Assembly: GCA_019639155.1 (NCBI GenBank)
Contig: JAHBSJ010000004.1
Location: 1 to 64,000 of the forward strand
DNA: 64,000 nt
Direction: 5' to 3'
From: Acidobacteriota bacterium
Lineage (GTDB): Bacteria > Acidobacteriota > Blastocatellia > Pyrinomonadales > Pyrinomonadaceae
Position 1 is the first letter of the stretch; the number at the start of each line of letters is the position of its first letter. Below, one piece after another: positions 17,405 through 28,037 of the stretch. The position numbers were made by a program, and so were the translations under genes. The notes under the pieces are model-generated. The model was not told where the DNA came from. It did not search any database and saw nothing but the letters and a program-made list of their open reading frames with translations.

Positions 17405-17760
17405 ATGAAAACTTTTCCTGACCTAATGAAAATGTCTCCTGACACTAGAAAAATGTCTCATGACATTAGAAAAATGTCTCCTGATATTAGAAAAATGTCT
17501 CCTGATATTAGAAAAATATCTCCTGACATTAGAAAAATATCTCCTGATATTAGAAAAATATCTCCTGATATTAGAAAAATATCTCCTGATATTAGAAAAA
17601 TATCTTCTGATATTAGAAAAATATCTCCAGATATTAGAAAAATATCTCCAGATATTAGAAAAATATCTCCTGATATTAGAAGAATATCTCCTGATATTAG
17701 AAAAATATCTCCTGATATTAGGAAAATGTTTCCTCACACTGTGAAAATGTTTCTTCACAG
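17405..17760. repeat. 21-bp tandem repeat (minisatellite), about 17 units
   Basis: Units of the form AGAAAAATATCTCCTGATAT repeat with a period of 21 bases. The central units are nearly identical and the outer ones diverge on both sides. Because 21 is a multiple of three and the unit lacks stops, several frames stay open on both strands (one reads KISPDIR repeated), but none has a ribosome-binding site, so I do not call a gene. It fills most of the gap between the hypothetical gene and cysS. Confidence 0.9.
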
Positions 17761-17885
17761 CATTTTAATGGTTCGGGAAGCGATGAGATTGCGTTATTCG
17801 GCGGTTTGCGTGAAAATTTTACCCAACAGAGCGTGACCAGCGGAGAACTTGTCGGTGACACATCACGAGCGGCGGTAATTTGAAT

Positions 17886-19283
<1,398 letters not shown>

Positions 19284-19289
19284 CCGGAG

Positions 19290-20792
19290 CTATTTTGTGA
19301 GTTCGACGACGAAGACCGTCTCATCCGTTACTTCGTATTCTCTTTTTCTCGCGATGTTGTAGCCGCGAGTGCGGAAATTGCGGAGCGGCGGCTCAGTTTC
19401 GCTGAATCTTCCTGAACGGTAAATAAACCATACCGTCTCGGCCGAGATCTCGGAAACGTCCTTCTTTTCGACACCATCGAAACCTCTGGGGAGAAAATAG
19501 GCGGCGTCCTCATTGATACCGTCAATGCCGGAGACCTTAGACACTTTTATCTGATCGGGCTGCGGCCTGCGGTTCGCAAACCATAGCTGATACGCGAGCA
19601 TATCTTCAAAGACCGCCAACTCCTTCACCCCAAGTTCTTTTGCATCGCGAGAAACATCGTCCATCACGCACCAAGCATATTCGGCGCGCGGCTGCGTCGT
19701 TTGCACCACGAAAGCCGAAGCGGTCAATGCAATGACCGAACCGACCGCCAGCAGCCTCAGCTTTTGCGATCGGATCTCCGCAAAGAATATCGCGGTGAGT
19801 ATCAGCATAGGCGCATAAGCGATGATCAGATGCCGCGAACCCCAGATCGAATGCGGCAGCAGCCAGCTTGCGGCGAATGCCCCCAGGATCGGTATCGCTG
19901 CGAGAAAACCGAGCGTGTAAAAGGCTCGATTGCTCTCCGCGTCCTTTTCGCCGATAAAGTAACCCAACTTTGCCGCCGCGATCAGCAGTAGCATCGGCAG
20001 CGAGATATAAAGCAGACTACTTGGCTCTCCGCTGCTCATCTGGTAGTAAAAAGGCTCAACAAGGTCGAACGCGAAGTTGAAAACCTCGACAACGCCGGGC
20101 CGCGACATCCAGCCGATGTTCTGCCGCAGCGATGATCCGCCGGCGGCGGCGTTCACAACCGCAATGACCCACGGCAGGAAGGCGATGGCCGTGATGCCGA
20201 ACATCGCTTTCACAGCGACGAGTTTTTCACGCCGAAACCAAACAAGCATTACGGCCTCTGCCGCAACGACGAAACAGCCGAAGTAGTGCGTGTGAACGAG
20301 AAGAATGTTCACCAAGGTCAAAACGAAAACGCCTTTGCCGCTGTTGACCAGCCGTACGAAAAGCCAGAACGAAAACAGCGACAGCGTCATCAGCAGGCTA
20401 TACATGCGCACTTCCTGTGCGTATTTGATCAACGTGCCGTTGACGGCGATCAGGAACAATGCGAGAGCCTGAGTTGCGAATGGCAGCTTCAACTCCCTGC
20501 ATAACGCGATGAACGGGATCAGGCCAACGATAGCGATCAGAACCGGGAACAAACGAAGCCACAGCAGCCCATCGCCGCCAATTGCTATCCAACCTTTCAG
20601 CAGCAGATAGAACAAAGGCGGATGTATCAGGTCTTTGGAGAGAAACTCGAAAAATGCAGGAAATGCGGTTTCCGCGGCGTGAATGCTAAATATCTCATCG
20701 AACCAAAGACACTGGTCCGACAATCCCCAAAGGCGAAAAGCGACGAACCCCATCGCGAGGACGCCGATAACTACCGTGGAGTTGCGATCCAT
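19290..20792 (-). CDS. GT-C family glycosyltransferase (ArnT/PMT-like), multi-pass membrane protein
   Basis: The 500-residue protein has about ten hydrophobic segments. It carries the GT-C signature, an acidic pair in the first periplasmic loop (CLWFDEIFS near residue 34), followed by LIHPPLFYLLLKGW. Members move a sugar from a polyprenyl-phosphate carrier to protein or lipid at the membrane. The C-terminal ~110 residues are soluble. The acceptor is unknown. It ends seven bases from the convergent cysS stop. Confidence 0.82.
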   Translation of the reverse strand: MDRNSTVVIGVLAMGFVAFRLWGLSDQCLWFDEIFSIHAAETAFPAFFEFLSKDLIHPPLFYLLLKGWIAIGGDGLLWLRLFPVLIAIVGLIPFIALCRELKLPFATQALALFLIAVNGTLIKYAQEVRMYSLLMTLSLFSFWLFVRLVNSGKGVFVLTLVNILLVHTHYFGCFVVAAEAVMLVWFRREKLVAVKAMFGITAIAFLPWVIAVVNAAAGGSSLRQNIGWMSRPGVVEVFNFAFDLVEPFYYQMSSGEPSSLLYISLPMLLLIAAAKLGYFIGEKDAESNRAFYTLGFLAAIPILGAFAASWLLPHSIWGSRHLIIAYAPMLILTAIFFAEIRSQKLRLLAVGSVIALTASAFVVQTTQPRAEYAWCVMDDVSRDAKELGVKELAVFEDMLAYQLWFANRRPQPDQIKVSKVSGIDGINEDAAYFLPRGFDGVEKKDVSEISAETVWFIYRSGRFSETEPPLRNFRTRGYNIARKREYEVTDETVFVVELTK

Positions 20793-20807
20793 TCAGTTGG
20801 TCCGAGG

Positions 20808-21377
20808 CTAGAGATTTACACCACTACAGAGAACGCCATCAATACTGGTATAGCAAAGCGAAACCTCTTTGAAGGTATCCGTGTCACGGCAAAAAGAAAG
20901 GCAGCTATCGAATGGTTTCGAATAAATATGAACGCTTACGGCTCGTTCACCATACTCAGCGGGATTGAAGATCTGATGTATCGGCTCTTCGAGTTCGACC
21001 TTTGCGGTCAGGCAATCAGAAAGGTCGAAAGACGTAGTTTCCTGCAGACAGCATCGCCCTGCGGCTTCGTCGATCTCCGAGACAGCGAAATTCTGGCCAT
21101 GCAGTTTCCCTATAGGAACGGTCATCCAACACATCTGGCCCGCATGGTCGTGAATTCGCGAGGCCTGTCCTCGTTCCCAGCAGATCGCCATCATCTCGAA
21201 GCGGTCATCTTTAAAGATGAGATTGCGGGTGTAAAAATCCGGGCTCCAGTGAAGATATCGTTCAAGCGAGCTGGTCTCAATAGGATTTGCTGCGAGAAAT
21301 CCGTAAACGCCGTCACACGTAAAAGCAGAATTCGGTATCGTCCTGAGGCCTTCGACCAATCTGTCTATGGTTATCAT
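20808..21377 (-). CDS. Cysteine dioxygenase type I
   Basis: A cupin that oxidises cysteine to cysteine sulfinate. The iron ligands are H76 and H78 in RIHDHAG and H134 in EPIHQI; Y152 lies in SVHIYSKPFD and C83 in QMCWM. These match rat H86, H88, H140, Y157 and C93. The Cys-Tyr pair that forms the thioether cofactor in mammals is therefore present, while many bacterial enzymes have Gly at the Cys position. It is in a minus-strand run with the GT-C gene and the SGNH hydrolase. Confidence 0.9.
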   Translation of the reverse strand: MITIDRLVEGLRTIPNSAFTCDGVYGFLAANPIETSSLERYLHWSPDFYTRNLIFKDDRFEMMAICWERGQASRIHDHAGQMCWMTVPIGKLHGQNFAVSEIDEAAGRCCLQETTSFDLSDCLTAKVELEEPIHQIFNPAEYGERAVSVHIYSKPFDSCLSFCRDTDTFKEVSLCYTSIDGVLCSGVNL

Positions 21378-21413
21378 TTCGGTGAAATAATATCAGAGTA
21401 AGCGACGAAAAAA

Positions 21414-22499
21414 CTAGAACAACCCGCGGTAATGCACCATTTTCCTTTCAGTCTGCGAACAGCGGCCTTCAGTTAAGGGGTCGCCGGTATCGCGGCAGCA
21501 TGGATTAAGGCGCGAACACGTTAGGCCTGTTGTCAATAATCTTGCAAGTGTATTCTGACCCGCGCCCGAAGGATGAAAGCAATCACAGCAGGACAACTGA
21601 TTTGAACTGAACTTGTAGAACCAAGGAGCATCAGTATAAACGACATCGACCCCAAATGATCTCAGCGCTCCTCCGACGGTCTGTCCGCCGATCGAGATCA
21701 CCGGCGACGCACCGCCGATCGGGATCGCGGCATATTCTTCCGTTACGCGCTTTAGGATCTGACGATAGCTTTTCATCGTGTTGTACGCATCGGTGATCTG
21801 AGTATTCGAACAGCCGCGCGTCAGCGAACCGCAGATATTAACGGTTCCCCAAAGGAACTGACAATTTCCGCCGAGTTGGCAATTCGATTTTGTTGTGAAA
21901 TTGCACAACTGCGAAACGCGAACCGGAGCCACGACGCCTACGCGCGTGTTTGAAATAGTGATCAAAATGTCGAGTCCTTTTCTCAGTTCCCGCTCGAAAG
22001 CGTCGTCCCTCGTCCTGCAATGATTGTTCGGGTCCAGGTCTGCACTTGAGCAGGATGCATTGATCTTCGTCAGAGTGCCCGAGCAATTATCATTATGGCC
22101 GAGGAACACTGCGGCAAGTTTCCGGCCGGATTGAGCATCGAGATATGTACGGACATTAGCGGCCTGCGAAGCAAAGTTGTTCAACAACGTCGCCCCCGAT
22201 GCCGCGCTGTTCGGCGTTCGAGCCAAAATGCCTGTGCCCGACAGACACTGTAGTCGTTCGCGGATGCTGAAGACACCTTCGCTGCCGGCCGAACAAAGAT
22301 TCGATCCGCCGGTATTGCTCGTCAGCCAGTTGTAGGTCTCCTGATCGCCGTTCGAGCAAGGAAAGCTGTTGCCCGCATTGAAGCCTTTCGAAATACTGTC
22401 CCCTGAAACGTCGATCGCCTGAATGGACAATTGAGCCTCAGCCTCCGCCACAAAAATGAGAAGCGACATCAGCGCTGCACCGACGAGATACTTGAACAT
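21414..22499 (-). CDS. Secreted SGNH/GDSL-type hydrolase, cysteine-rich
   Basis: An N-terminal signal peptide (about 22 residues ending AEAQ) is followed by the SGNH blocks: GDSISKG with the nucleophile Ser, GHNDN with Asn, and DCFHPSG with the Asp-x-x-His pair. The enzyme is probably an exported esterase or lipase. It has many cysteines, which suggests disulfides; the next gene upstream encodes DsbD, only 15 bases away, so export-linked disulfide handling may be shared. Confidence 0.78.
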   Translation of the reverse strand: MFKYLVGAALMSLLIFVAEAEAQLSIQAIDVSGDSISKGFNAGNSFPCSNGDQETYNWLTSNTGGSNLCSAGSEGVFSIRERLQCLSGTGILARTPNSAASGATLLNNFASQAANVRTYLDAQSGRKLAAVFLGHNDNCSGTLTKINASCSSADLDPNNHCRTRDDAFERELRKGLDILITISNTRVGVVAPVRVSQLCNFTTKSNCQLGGNCQFLWGTVNICGSLTRGCSNTQITDAYNTMKSYRQILKRVTEEYAAIPIGGASPVISIGGQTVGGALRSFGVDVVYTDAPWFYKFSSNQLSCCDCFHPSGAGQNTLARLLTTGLTCSRLNPCCRDTGDPLTEGRCSQTERKMVHYRGLF

Positions 22500-22514
22500 A
22501 TTGTTTCGGAACTG

Positions 22515-24464
22515 TTATTGAATAACGCTCTGATTTTGTTGGCTTTTGCGCAAAAAGTCAACGAACTCCGAAGAGTTTCGGGTCAAGCCGGGAAATGTGG
22601 AGACGACGGCTCCGGTAGGTTCGAGCACGGCATAGAAAGGCAAGGCGACGGTTCCGAACATATCCTGCTCCATTTGCTGATTGCGTTCGTAAACAGGGCC
22701 GTTGCCGTCGGTGTAGAGCTGGACGAGAATGAAATTACGCATTTCGTCCTCGACCTCTTTAAGCGGGAAGATATTGGCTTCCATCCAGCGGCAATTGGTA
22801 CAGGTATAGCCGGTGAAATCGAGAAATACGCGGCGGTTCTCGGTTCGTGCCTTGGCCATAGCTCCGTCAAAGTCATTGACGATCCACTTCAATTCTTCTT
22901 TTCCGCCGCCGAAAAAGCGGGCGGAATTTTTGTTTAGATCGGGCGGAAGAAATGACTCCAACTCGCCAAGTTTTGCTCCGAACAAGCCCGTCAGAAGATA
23001 AAAACTGATGGCTAAGCTGATCACGGCTGAGATCATGCGGATAGACCCGATGCGTTCCGGCCGCGAATCGTGTGCAAGCTGGAACTTGCCAAGAAGATAG
23101 ACGGTAAGTACGATGCCGATCGCGATCCAAACGGCGAGTACTACATCGCGCGTGAAAATGCCCCACTTCCAAACAAGATCCGCATTCGAAAGGAACTTCA
23201 TAGCCGCAGCGATCTCGAGGAAACCCATCGATACTTTGACGGAATTCATCCATCCGCCCGCCTTCGGTAGTTGGGATAGAAGCTGCGGTGCAAGTGCCAA
23301 AACAAAGAACGGCAAAGCGAAAATCGTCGAGAACGCAAGCATGCCGATCAGCGGCATTTGCCAGTCACCCTGTGATGCTGAAACAAGAATGGTGCCGACG
23401 AAAGGCGATGTGCATGTGAACGACGTCAATGTGAACGTCAGGCCCATCAGCAACGCGCCGACAATGCCACCGCCTTCGCCTTCCCTAGCTCGCGTGAGTT
23501 TATCGAGAGTGGTCAGAACTCCTGACGGAATTGCGATCTCGTAAGCACCGAACAGGTTGAATGCAAAGAAGAGGAATATCGCCGTTATAAGGAGATTTAC
23601 CCATGGGTTCGCGGCAAATATGTTGATCCCGGCGGCACCGACAAAGATCGCCAGAAGCATGCCCAAGATGGTGAATGTCGCAACTATACCCAACGAGTAG
23701 ATCGTTGCGAGTTTCACTGATCTGGATCGGCTCCCGGCAGAATGGCTCGTAAAATACGAGACCGTGATCGGGATCATCGGGAAAACGCAAGGCGTCAGCA
23801 ACGATAAAGCTCCGAGCGTGATCGCCAGCCATATGAACGGCCAAATATCCATATTGGCAGGCTGCTGAGAAAATGCTTTGCCTTCCGTCTGCTGACCTGC
23901 GTTCGGATCGGAAGCGGGCTTGGTCTGACCGGAACTGCGGACTTCCTCAGCGCCTGAAGATGAAACGCGGAGTGTTTTCGGCGGAAGACAAACCTCGGCG
24001 TTGCAGACCTGGAATCGCACGTCCAATGCGATGTCGCTTGCGGACAGTGGTGCGGCAGCCTTTATGACAACAGGGATCGTGGTCGCGGAATCGTAAAATT
24101 TTGTGTTCAGCGGCTTGCCATCGTCGCCGGTGAAAAGCGGATCGATCCTCTCGATCGGCTTCGGAGCCGTGATCTCACCGTCGATGGAATAGGCCTTTCC
24201 TTCCGGAACTTTTACGGTCGTCGCTATCGGGCCGCCCGGCGGCTGATCGAGAGCATAAAGTTTCCAGCCGGCATCCAGCTCTGCGCGAAGTTCGACGGTG
24301 ACCTTGTCGCCCGCGTCCAGCTGTGCTTTTTCTTTTGGCGCATTCAATGACCATTTGATCGGCAGTTGCTGAGCCGCCGCCAATGAGGCAGCGAATGCCA
24401 CGACGAAGAATAGATTGAAGACTCGTAGGATCATTGCAACAGTCGCAAAGTTTGATTCTAACAT
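22515..24464 (-). CDS. dsbD: Thiol:disulfide interchange protein DsbD
   Basis: DsbD carries electrons from cytoplasmic thioredoxin to the periplasm. A signal peptide precedes an N-terminal periplasmic DsbD-alpha domain (residues ~30-170) that includes CNAEVCLPP. Eight or so membrane segments follow with the conserved CVFPMIPITVSYF and FTCTSPFVG loops that hold the two core cysteines. The C-terminal thioredoxin-like domain has a CTNC motif in DFTGYTCTNC. The ATG at 24434 gives a cleaner signal peptide than the one at 24464. Confidence 0.93.
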   Translation of the reverse strand: MLESNFATVAMILRVFNLFFVVAFAASLAAAQQLPIKWSLNAPKEKAQLDAGDKVTVELRAELDAGWKLYALDQPPGGPIATTVKVPEGKAYSIDGEITAPKPIERIDPLFTGDDGKPLNTKFYDSATTIPVVIKAAAPLSASDIALDVRFQVCNAEVCLPPKTLRVSSSGAEEVRSSGQTKPASDPNAGQQTEGKAFSQQPANMDIWPFIWLAITLGALSLLTPCVFPMIPITVSYFTSHSAGSRSRSVKLATIYSLGIVATFTILGMLLAIFVGAAGINIFAANPWVNLLITAIFLFFAFNLFGAYEIAIPSGVLTTLDKLTRAREGEGGGIVGALLMGLTFTLTSFTCTSPFVGTILVSASQGDWQMPLIGMLAFSTIFALPFFVLALAPQLLSQLPKAGGWMNSVKVSMGFLEIAAAMKFLSNADLVWKWGIFTRDVVLAVWIAIGIVLTVYLLGKFQLAHDSRPERIGSIRMISAVISLAISFYLLTGLFGAKLGELESFLPPDLNKNSARFFGGGKEELKWIVNDFDGAMAKARTENRRVFLDFTGYTCTNCRWMEANIFPLKEVEDEMRNFILVQLYTDGNGPVYERNQQMEQDMFGTVALPFYAVLEPTGAVVSTFPGLTRNSSEFVDFLRKSQQNQSVIQ

Positions 24465-24577
24465 TGCGCCAATGTGGTGCGTCTATTGAAAACCGCTAAT
24501 TTTACAGACCCATTGAGGCTCGCCTATAATAAAAGCTTTGAAGGATTTACGGTTTTCGAACGGAGGAACACACAAAC

Positions 24578-25720
24578 TTGTCAAAGGCCGCAACGCTGAC
24601 CGAAGGATCAGCGAACAAAATACAGAACGGATCGAACGGCAAAACGGCTGAAAATGAACATGTCGTTGACCTTTTGACTCGGGAAAAAGCTGAGAAAGAG
24701 AAGGTCGAACTCGCGAAGGCCGAATACGAAGCACGGCGAGCATCCCAGATCGAATCGATCAAGCGAACGGACAAGAAACTGCTTCGCGAAATGCTCTATC
24801 AAATGGTGCTAGGCCGGCGTTTTGAGGAAAAGTGCGCCGAGGTCTATCGAATGGGCAAGATCGGCGGATTTTGTCATCTTTACATCGGCCAAGAGGCAAT
24901 CGCTATCGGAGCGATGATGGCACTCGAACCTAGCGACATGGTCATTACATCGTATCGAGACCACGTCCAGGCGATGGTTAAAGGCATTTCGCCCGAGGCC
25001 GTCCTCGCAGAACTCTACGGCAAGATCGGCGGCTGTGTGAAAGGCAAAGGCGGTTCGATGCACATGTTCTCGAAAGAGCATGAGTTTTACGGCGGCCACG
25101 GTATCGTCGGCGGCCAGATCGGCGTCGGTACCGGCATGGCATACGCTGCAAAATACCGGGAAAGCGGCCAGGTCACACTTTGTTTTTTTGGCGAAGCGGC
25201 AGTAAATCAAGGCATTTTCCACGAATCGCTTAACATGGCACAGCTTTGGAGACTGCCGGTCATCTACATCTGTGAGAACAACAATTACGGTATGGGCACC
25301 TCGCAAGAACGTGCGATGAGTACCCGCAATATCGCGAAAAAGGCCGACGCATACGAAATGGCGAATGAGTTCGTAGACGGCATGGATGTGATGGCGGTGC
25401 GTGACGCGGCACTTCGCGCGATCGAACGTGCTCGAAACGAATCGCTCCCGACGCTTCTCGAAGTGCGCTCGTATCGATATATGGGCCATTCGATGTCCGA
25501 CCCCGGAAACTATCGCACCCGAGAAGAGATCGCCAAGTATCAGGAACGCGACCCGATCGTGCTTTTCAAAGACAGCTTGAAAGCGGCGAAAGTACTCAGC
25601 GACAAAGATTTTGACGCGATCGAAGCAGAAGCAGTGGAAACAGTGGAGCGGGCAGTGAAATTTGCGGAAGAAAGTCCCTTCCCGCCGGAAAGTGAATTGC
25701 TGACGGACGTTTTGGTTTGA
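24578..25720 (+). CDS. pdhA: Pyruvate dehydrogenase E1 component, alpha subunit
   Basis: E1 alpha binds thiamine diphosphate and decarboxylates pyruvate. The start is TTG at 24578, following GGAGGA. A charged N-terminal extension of about 65 residues precedes the domain. The TPP/Mg-binding signature is FGEAAVNQGIFHESLNMA near residue 207, and GKGGSMHMF and YICENNNYGM are the usual flanking blocks. It is first in the pdhA-pdhB-pdhC operon; no E3 gene is nearby. Confidence 0.95.
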   Translation: MSKAATLTEGSANKIQNGSNGKTAENEHVVDLLTREKAEKEKVELAKAEYEARRASQIESIKRTDKKLLREMLYQMVLGRRFEEKCAEVYRMGKIGGFCHLYIGQEAIAIGAMMALEPSDMVITSYRDHVQAMVKGISPEAVLAELYGKIGGCVKGKGGSMHMFSKEHEFYGGHGIVGGQIGVGTGMAYAAKYRESGQVTLCFFGEAAVNQGIFHESLNMAQLWRLPVIYICENNNYGMGTSQERAMSTRNIAKKADAYEMANEFVDGMDVMAVRDAALRAIERARNESLPTLLEVRSYRYMGHSMSDPGNYRTREEIAKYQERDPIVLFKDSLKAAKVLSDKDFDAIEAEAVETVERAVKFAEESPFPPESELLTDVLV

Positions 25721-25738
25721 TCCAAAAAGAATTCAAAT

Positions 25739-26722
25739 ATGGCTTTACTTACAATTCGTGACGCGCTGAACGAGGCGTTGCGCGAGGAACTAAAACGAGA
25801 CGAGAACGTCTTCATCATGGGCGAAGAGGTCGCTGAGTACGATGGAGCGTACAAGGTAACTCGCGGCCTATGGAAGGAATTCGGCGGCAAGCGAGTGGTC
25901 GATACGCCAATCACGGAACTCGGCTTCGCCGCCGTAGGTGTGGGTGCCGCAATGGCGGGACTTCGGCCGGTCGTCGAGTTCATGACGTGGAATTTCTCCA
26001 TACTCGCGTCGGATCAGATCATCAACCACGCAGCCAAGATGCTCTATATGTCCGGCGGTCAGTTCCCCGTGCCGATCGTGTTCCGCGGGCCGAACGGTTC
26101 AGCATTTCAAGTTTCGTCACAGCATTCTCACGCCCTTGAGGCGATGTACTCCAACTTTCCGGGTCTCAAGGTCGTAATGCCGTCAACTGCTGCCGATGCC
26201 AAAGGCCTTTTGAAATCCGCCATCCGCGACAACAATCCGGTGATCTTTATGGAGCAGGAGCGAATGTACGGCATGAAAGGCGAAGTTCCGGAAGAAGAGG
26301 ACTTTACCATTCCGCTCGGCGTCGCCGATGTAAAACGCGAAGGCACTGACTGTACCATCGTCGCGCGTTCGATGACCGTTCCGCTCGCTTTGCAGGCTGC
26401 GGAAAAGATCAAAGAAGAATTCGACGTTTCCTGCGAGGTAGTCGATCCGCGGACGATCAAGCCGCTGGACATTGATACGATAGTCGGATCAGTTAAGAAA
26501 ACCAATCGACTCGTGATAGCCGAGGAATCGCATTCGTTCGCATCTGTCGGCGCTGAGATCGCCTATCAAGTGATGGACACGGTATTCGATCATCTTGATG
26601 CCCCGGTCAAGCGAATTTCGACCGTCGAGGCTCCGATGCCGTATGCAAAAAATCTTGAAGCGGCCGCATTGCCGAGTGTCGAAAAGATCGTCGAGGCTGT
26701 GAAGGAAGTTTGTTATCTATAG
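25739..26722 (+). CDS. pdhB: Pyruvate dehydrogenase E1 component, beta subunit
   Basis: The transketolase-like beta subunit has the active-site glutamate region GEEVAEYDGAYKVTRGL, the SQHSHALEAMYSNFPGLKVVMPS block and a C-terminal EESHSFASVGAEI segment. It lies 18 bases after pdhA and pairs with it to form the E1 heterotetramer. Confidence 0.95.
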   Translation: MALLTIRDALNEALREELKRDENVFIMGEEVAEYDGAYKVTRGLWKEFGGKRVVDTPITELGFAAVGVGAAMAGLRPVVEFMTWNFSILASDQIINHAAKMLYMSGGQFPVPIVFRGPNGSAFQVSSQHSHALEAMYSNFPGLKVVMPSTAADAKGLLKSAIRDNNPVIFMEQERMYGMKGEVPEEEDFTIPLGVADVKREGTDCTIVARSMTVPLALQAAEKIKEEFDVSCEVVDPRTIKPLDIDTIVGSVKKTNRLVIAEESHSFASVGAEIAYQVMDTVFDHLDAPVKRISTVEAPMPYAKNLEAAALPSVEKIVEAVKEVCYL

Positions 26723-26753
26723 TTGGCGGCAATGATGTCCGCTCTCCACGCAT

Positions 26754-28037
26754 ATGGCTGAAAAATTCTTAATGCCGAAGCTGTCGCCCACGATGGAAGA
26801 GGGACAGATCTCTCGTTGGGTGAAAAACGAAGGCGAGGCCTTCGAAGCCAATGAAACACTCGCCGAGGTCGATACTGACAAGGCTACGATGGAGATGACC
26901 GCTCTTGCAGGCGGCACCCTGCTAAAGATCCTGAAAGGTGCCGGTGAATCTGCAGCTCTCGGTGAGGTCATCGCGATAATTGGCAAGCCGGGCGAGGACA
27001 TTTCCGGGCTCTTGAGCGAAGTTTCCTCCAACGGTTCTGCAAAGTCAGAACCGCCTGCGACACCGGACGGTAAAGAGGAAGCCTCAGAGCCTAAGTCGGA
27101 ACAACAACCGGTCGAAGAACCGAAAACAGCTCCCGTCGCCGCTTCGAGCGGTTCTTCCGCTAACGGCGGCAGGCTTATCGTCTCGCCGATCGCAGCTCGT
27201 ATGGCGGCCGATAACAGCATCGACCTGCGATCAGTTGCAGGCACAGGCCCGAATGGACGCATCATCAAGCGTGATATTGAAAAGGCCCTTGCCGGCGGCG
27301 TTCCGAAGACGGCGGCCAAACCGATTACACCATCTACGGTTGTTGGTGCGTCGCCGTATCGAGACGAACCGACATCTAAGATGCGTCAGGTCATTGCTGC
27401 TAGGCTTGCTGAGTCGATCGGCCCTGTGCCGACCTTTTATCTCACTGTCGAGGTCGAGATGGACAATGCCCTCGAACTCCGCAAGGCGATCAATGCAACG
27501 GTTGATGAAAGCGAAAAGGTGAGCGTCAATGACATTATCGTAAAGGTAGCTGCGATGTCATTGGTAAAGCATCCTTTCGTCAACGCTTCGTATCAGGACA
27601 AAGCGATACGGTTCTATGAGCAGGCGGACATCGGTGTTGCCGTCGCCGTTGAGGAAGGACTGATCACGCCGGTCGTCCGCGGAGCGAATCTGAAAGGTTT
27701 CATTGAGATCTCGGCCGAGATCAAGAACCTCGCAGCGAAGGCCAAGGCCCGCAAGCTTCAGCCGGAGGAATACACCGGTGCGACATTTTCTATATCTAAT
27801 CTCGGCATGTTCGGAATAAAGGAATTCACGGCGATCATCAATCCGCCCGAAGCAGGTATTCTTGCCATAGGCGGAGCAACGCCTACGCCGGTTGTGCGTG
27901 ACGGCCAGATCGTGGTCCGTAACATAATGAACGTCACAATGTCCTGCGATCACCGCGTCGTTGACGGTGCGACGGGAGCAAAGTTCCTGCAAACCTTCAA
28001 ACAGATGCTCGAACAACCGGCGATCCTGTTGGTGTAA
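26754..28037 (+). CDS. pdhC: Dihydrolipoamide acetyltransferase (E2 of pyruvate dehydrogenase)
   Basis: Residues ~1-80 are a lipoyl domain with the modified lysine in VDTDKATMEM. A Pro/Glu/Ser linker follows, then a peripheral-subunit-binding domain (SPIAARMAADNSIDL and GRIIKRDIEKAL, ~143-178), a second linker and the catalytic domain from ~205 with the acetyltransferase motif DHRVVDGA near the end. It transfers the acetyl group to CoA and forms the core of the complex. Confidence 0.96.
   Translation: MAEKFLMPKLSPTMEEGQISRWVKNEGEAFEANETLAEVDTDKATMEMTALAGGTLLKILKGAGESAALGEVIAIIGKPGEDISGLLSEVSSNGSAKSEPPATPDGKEEASEPKSEQQPVEEPKTAPVAASSGSSANGGRLIVSPIAARMAADNSIDLRSVAGTGPNGRIIKRDIEKALAGGVPKTAAKPITPSTVVGASPYRDEPTSKMRQVIAARLAESIGPVPTFYLTVEVEMDNALELRKAINATVDESEKVSVNDIIVKVAAMSLVKHPFVNASYQDKAIRFYEQADIGVAVAVEEGLITPVVRGANLKGFIEISAEIKNLAAKAKARKLQPEEYTGATFSISNLGMFGIKEFTAIINPPEAGILAIGGATPTPVVRDGQIVVRNIMNVTMSCDHRVVDGATGAKFLQTFKQMLEQPAILLV

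Noticed and set aside
17405..17760. CRISPR array
   Set aside because: Units are contiguous 21-mers with no spacers between them.
17381..17836. Protein-coding genes in the minisatellite
   Set aside because: Frames are open only because the unit length is a multiple of three and lacks stops; no ribosome-binding sites.
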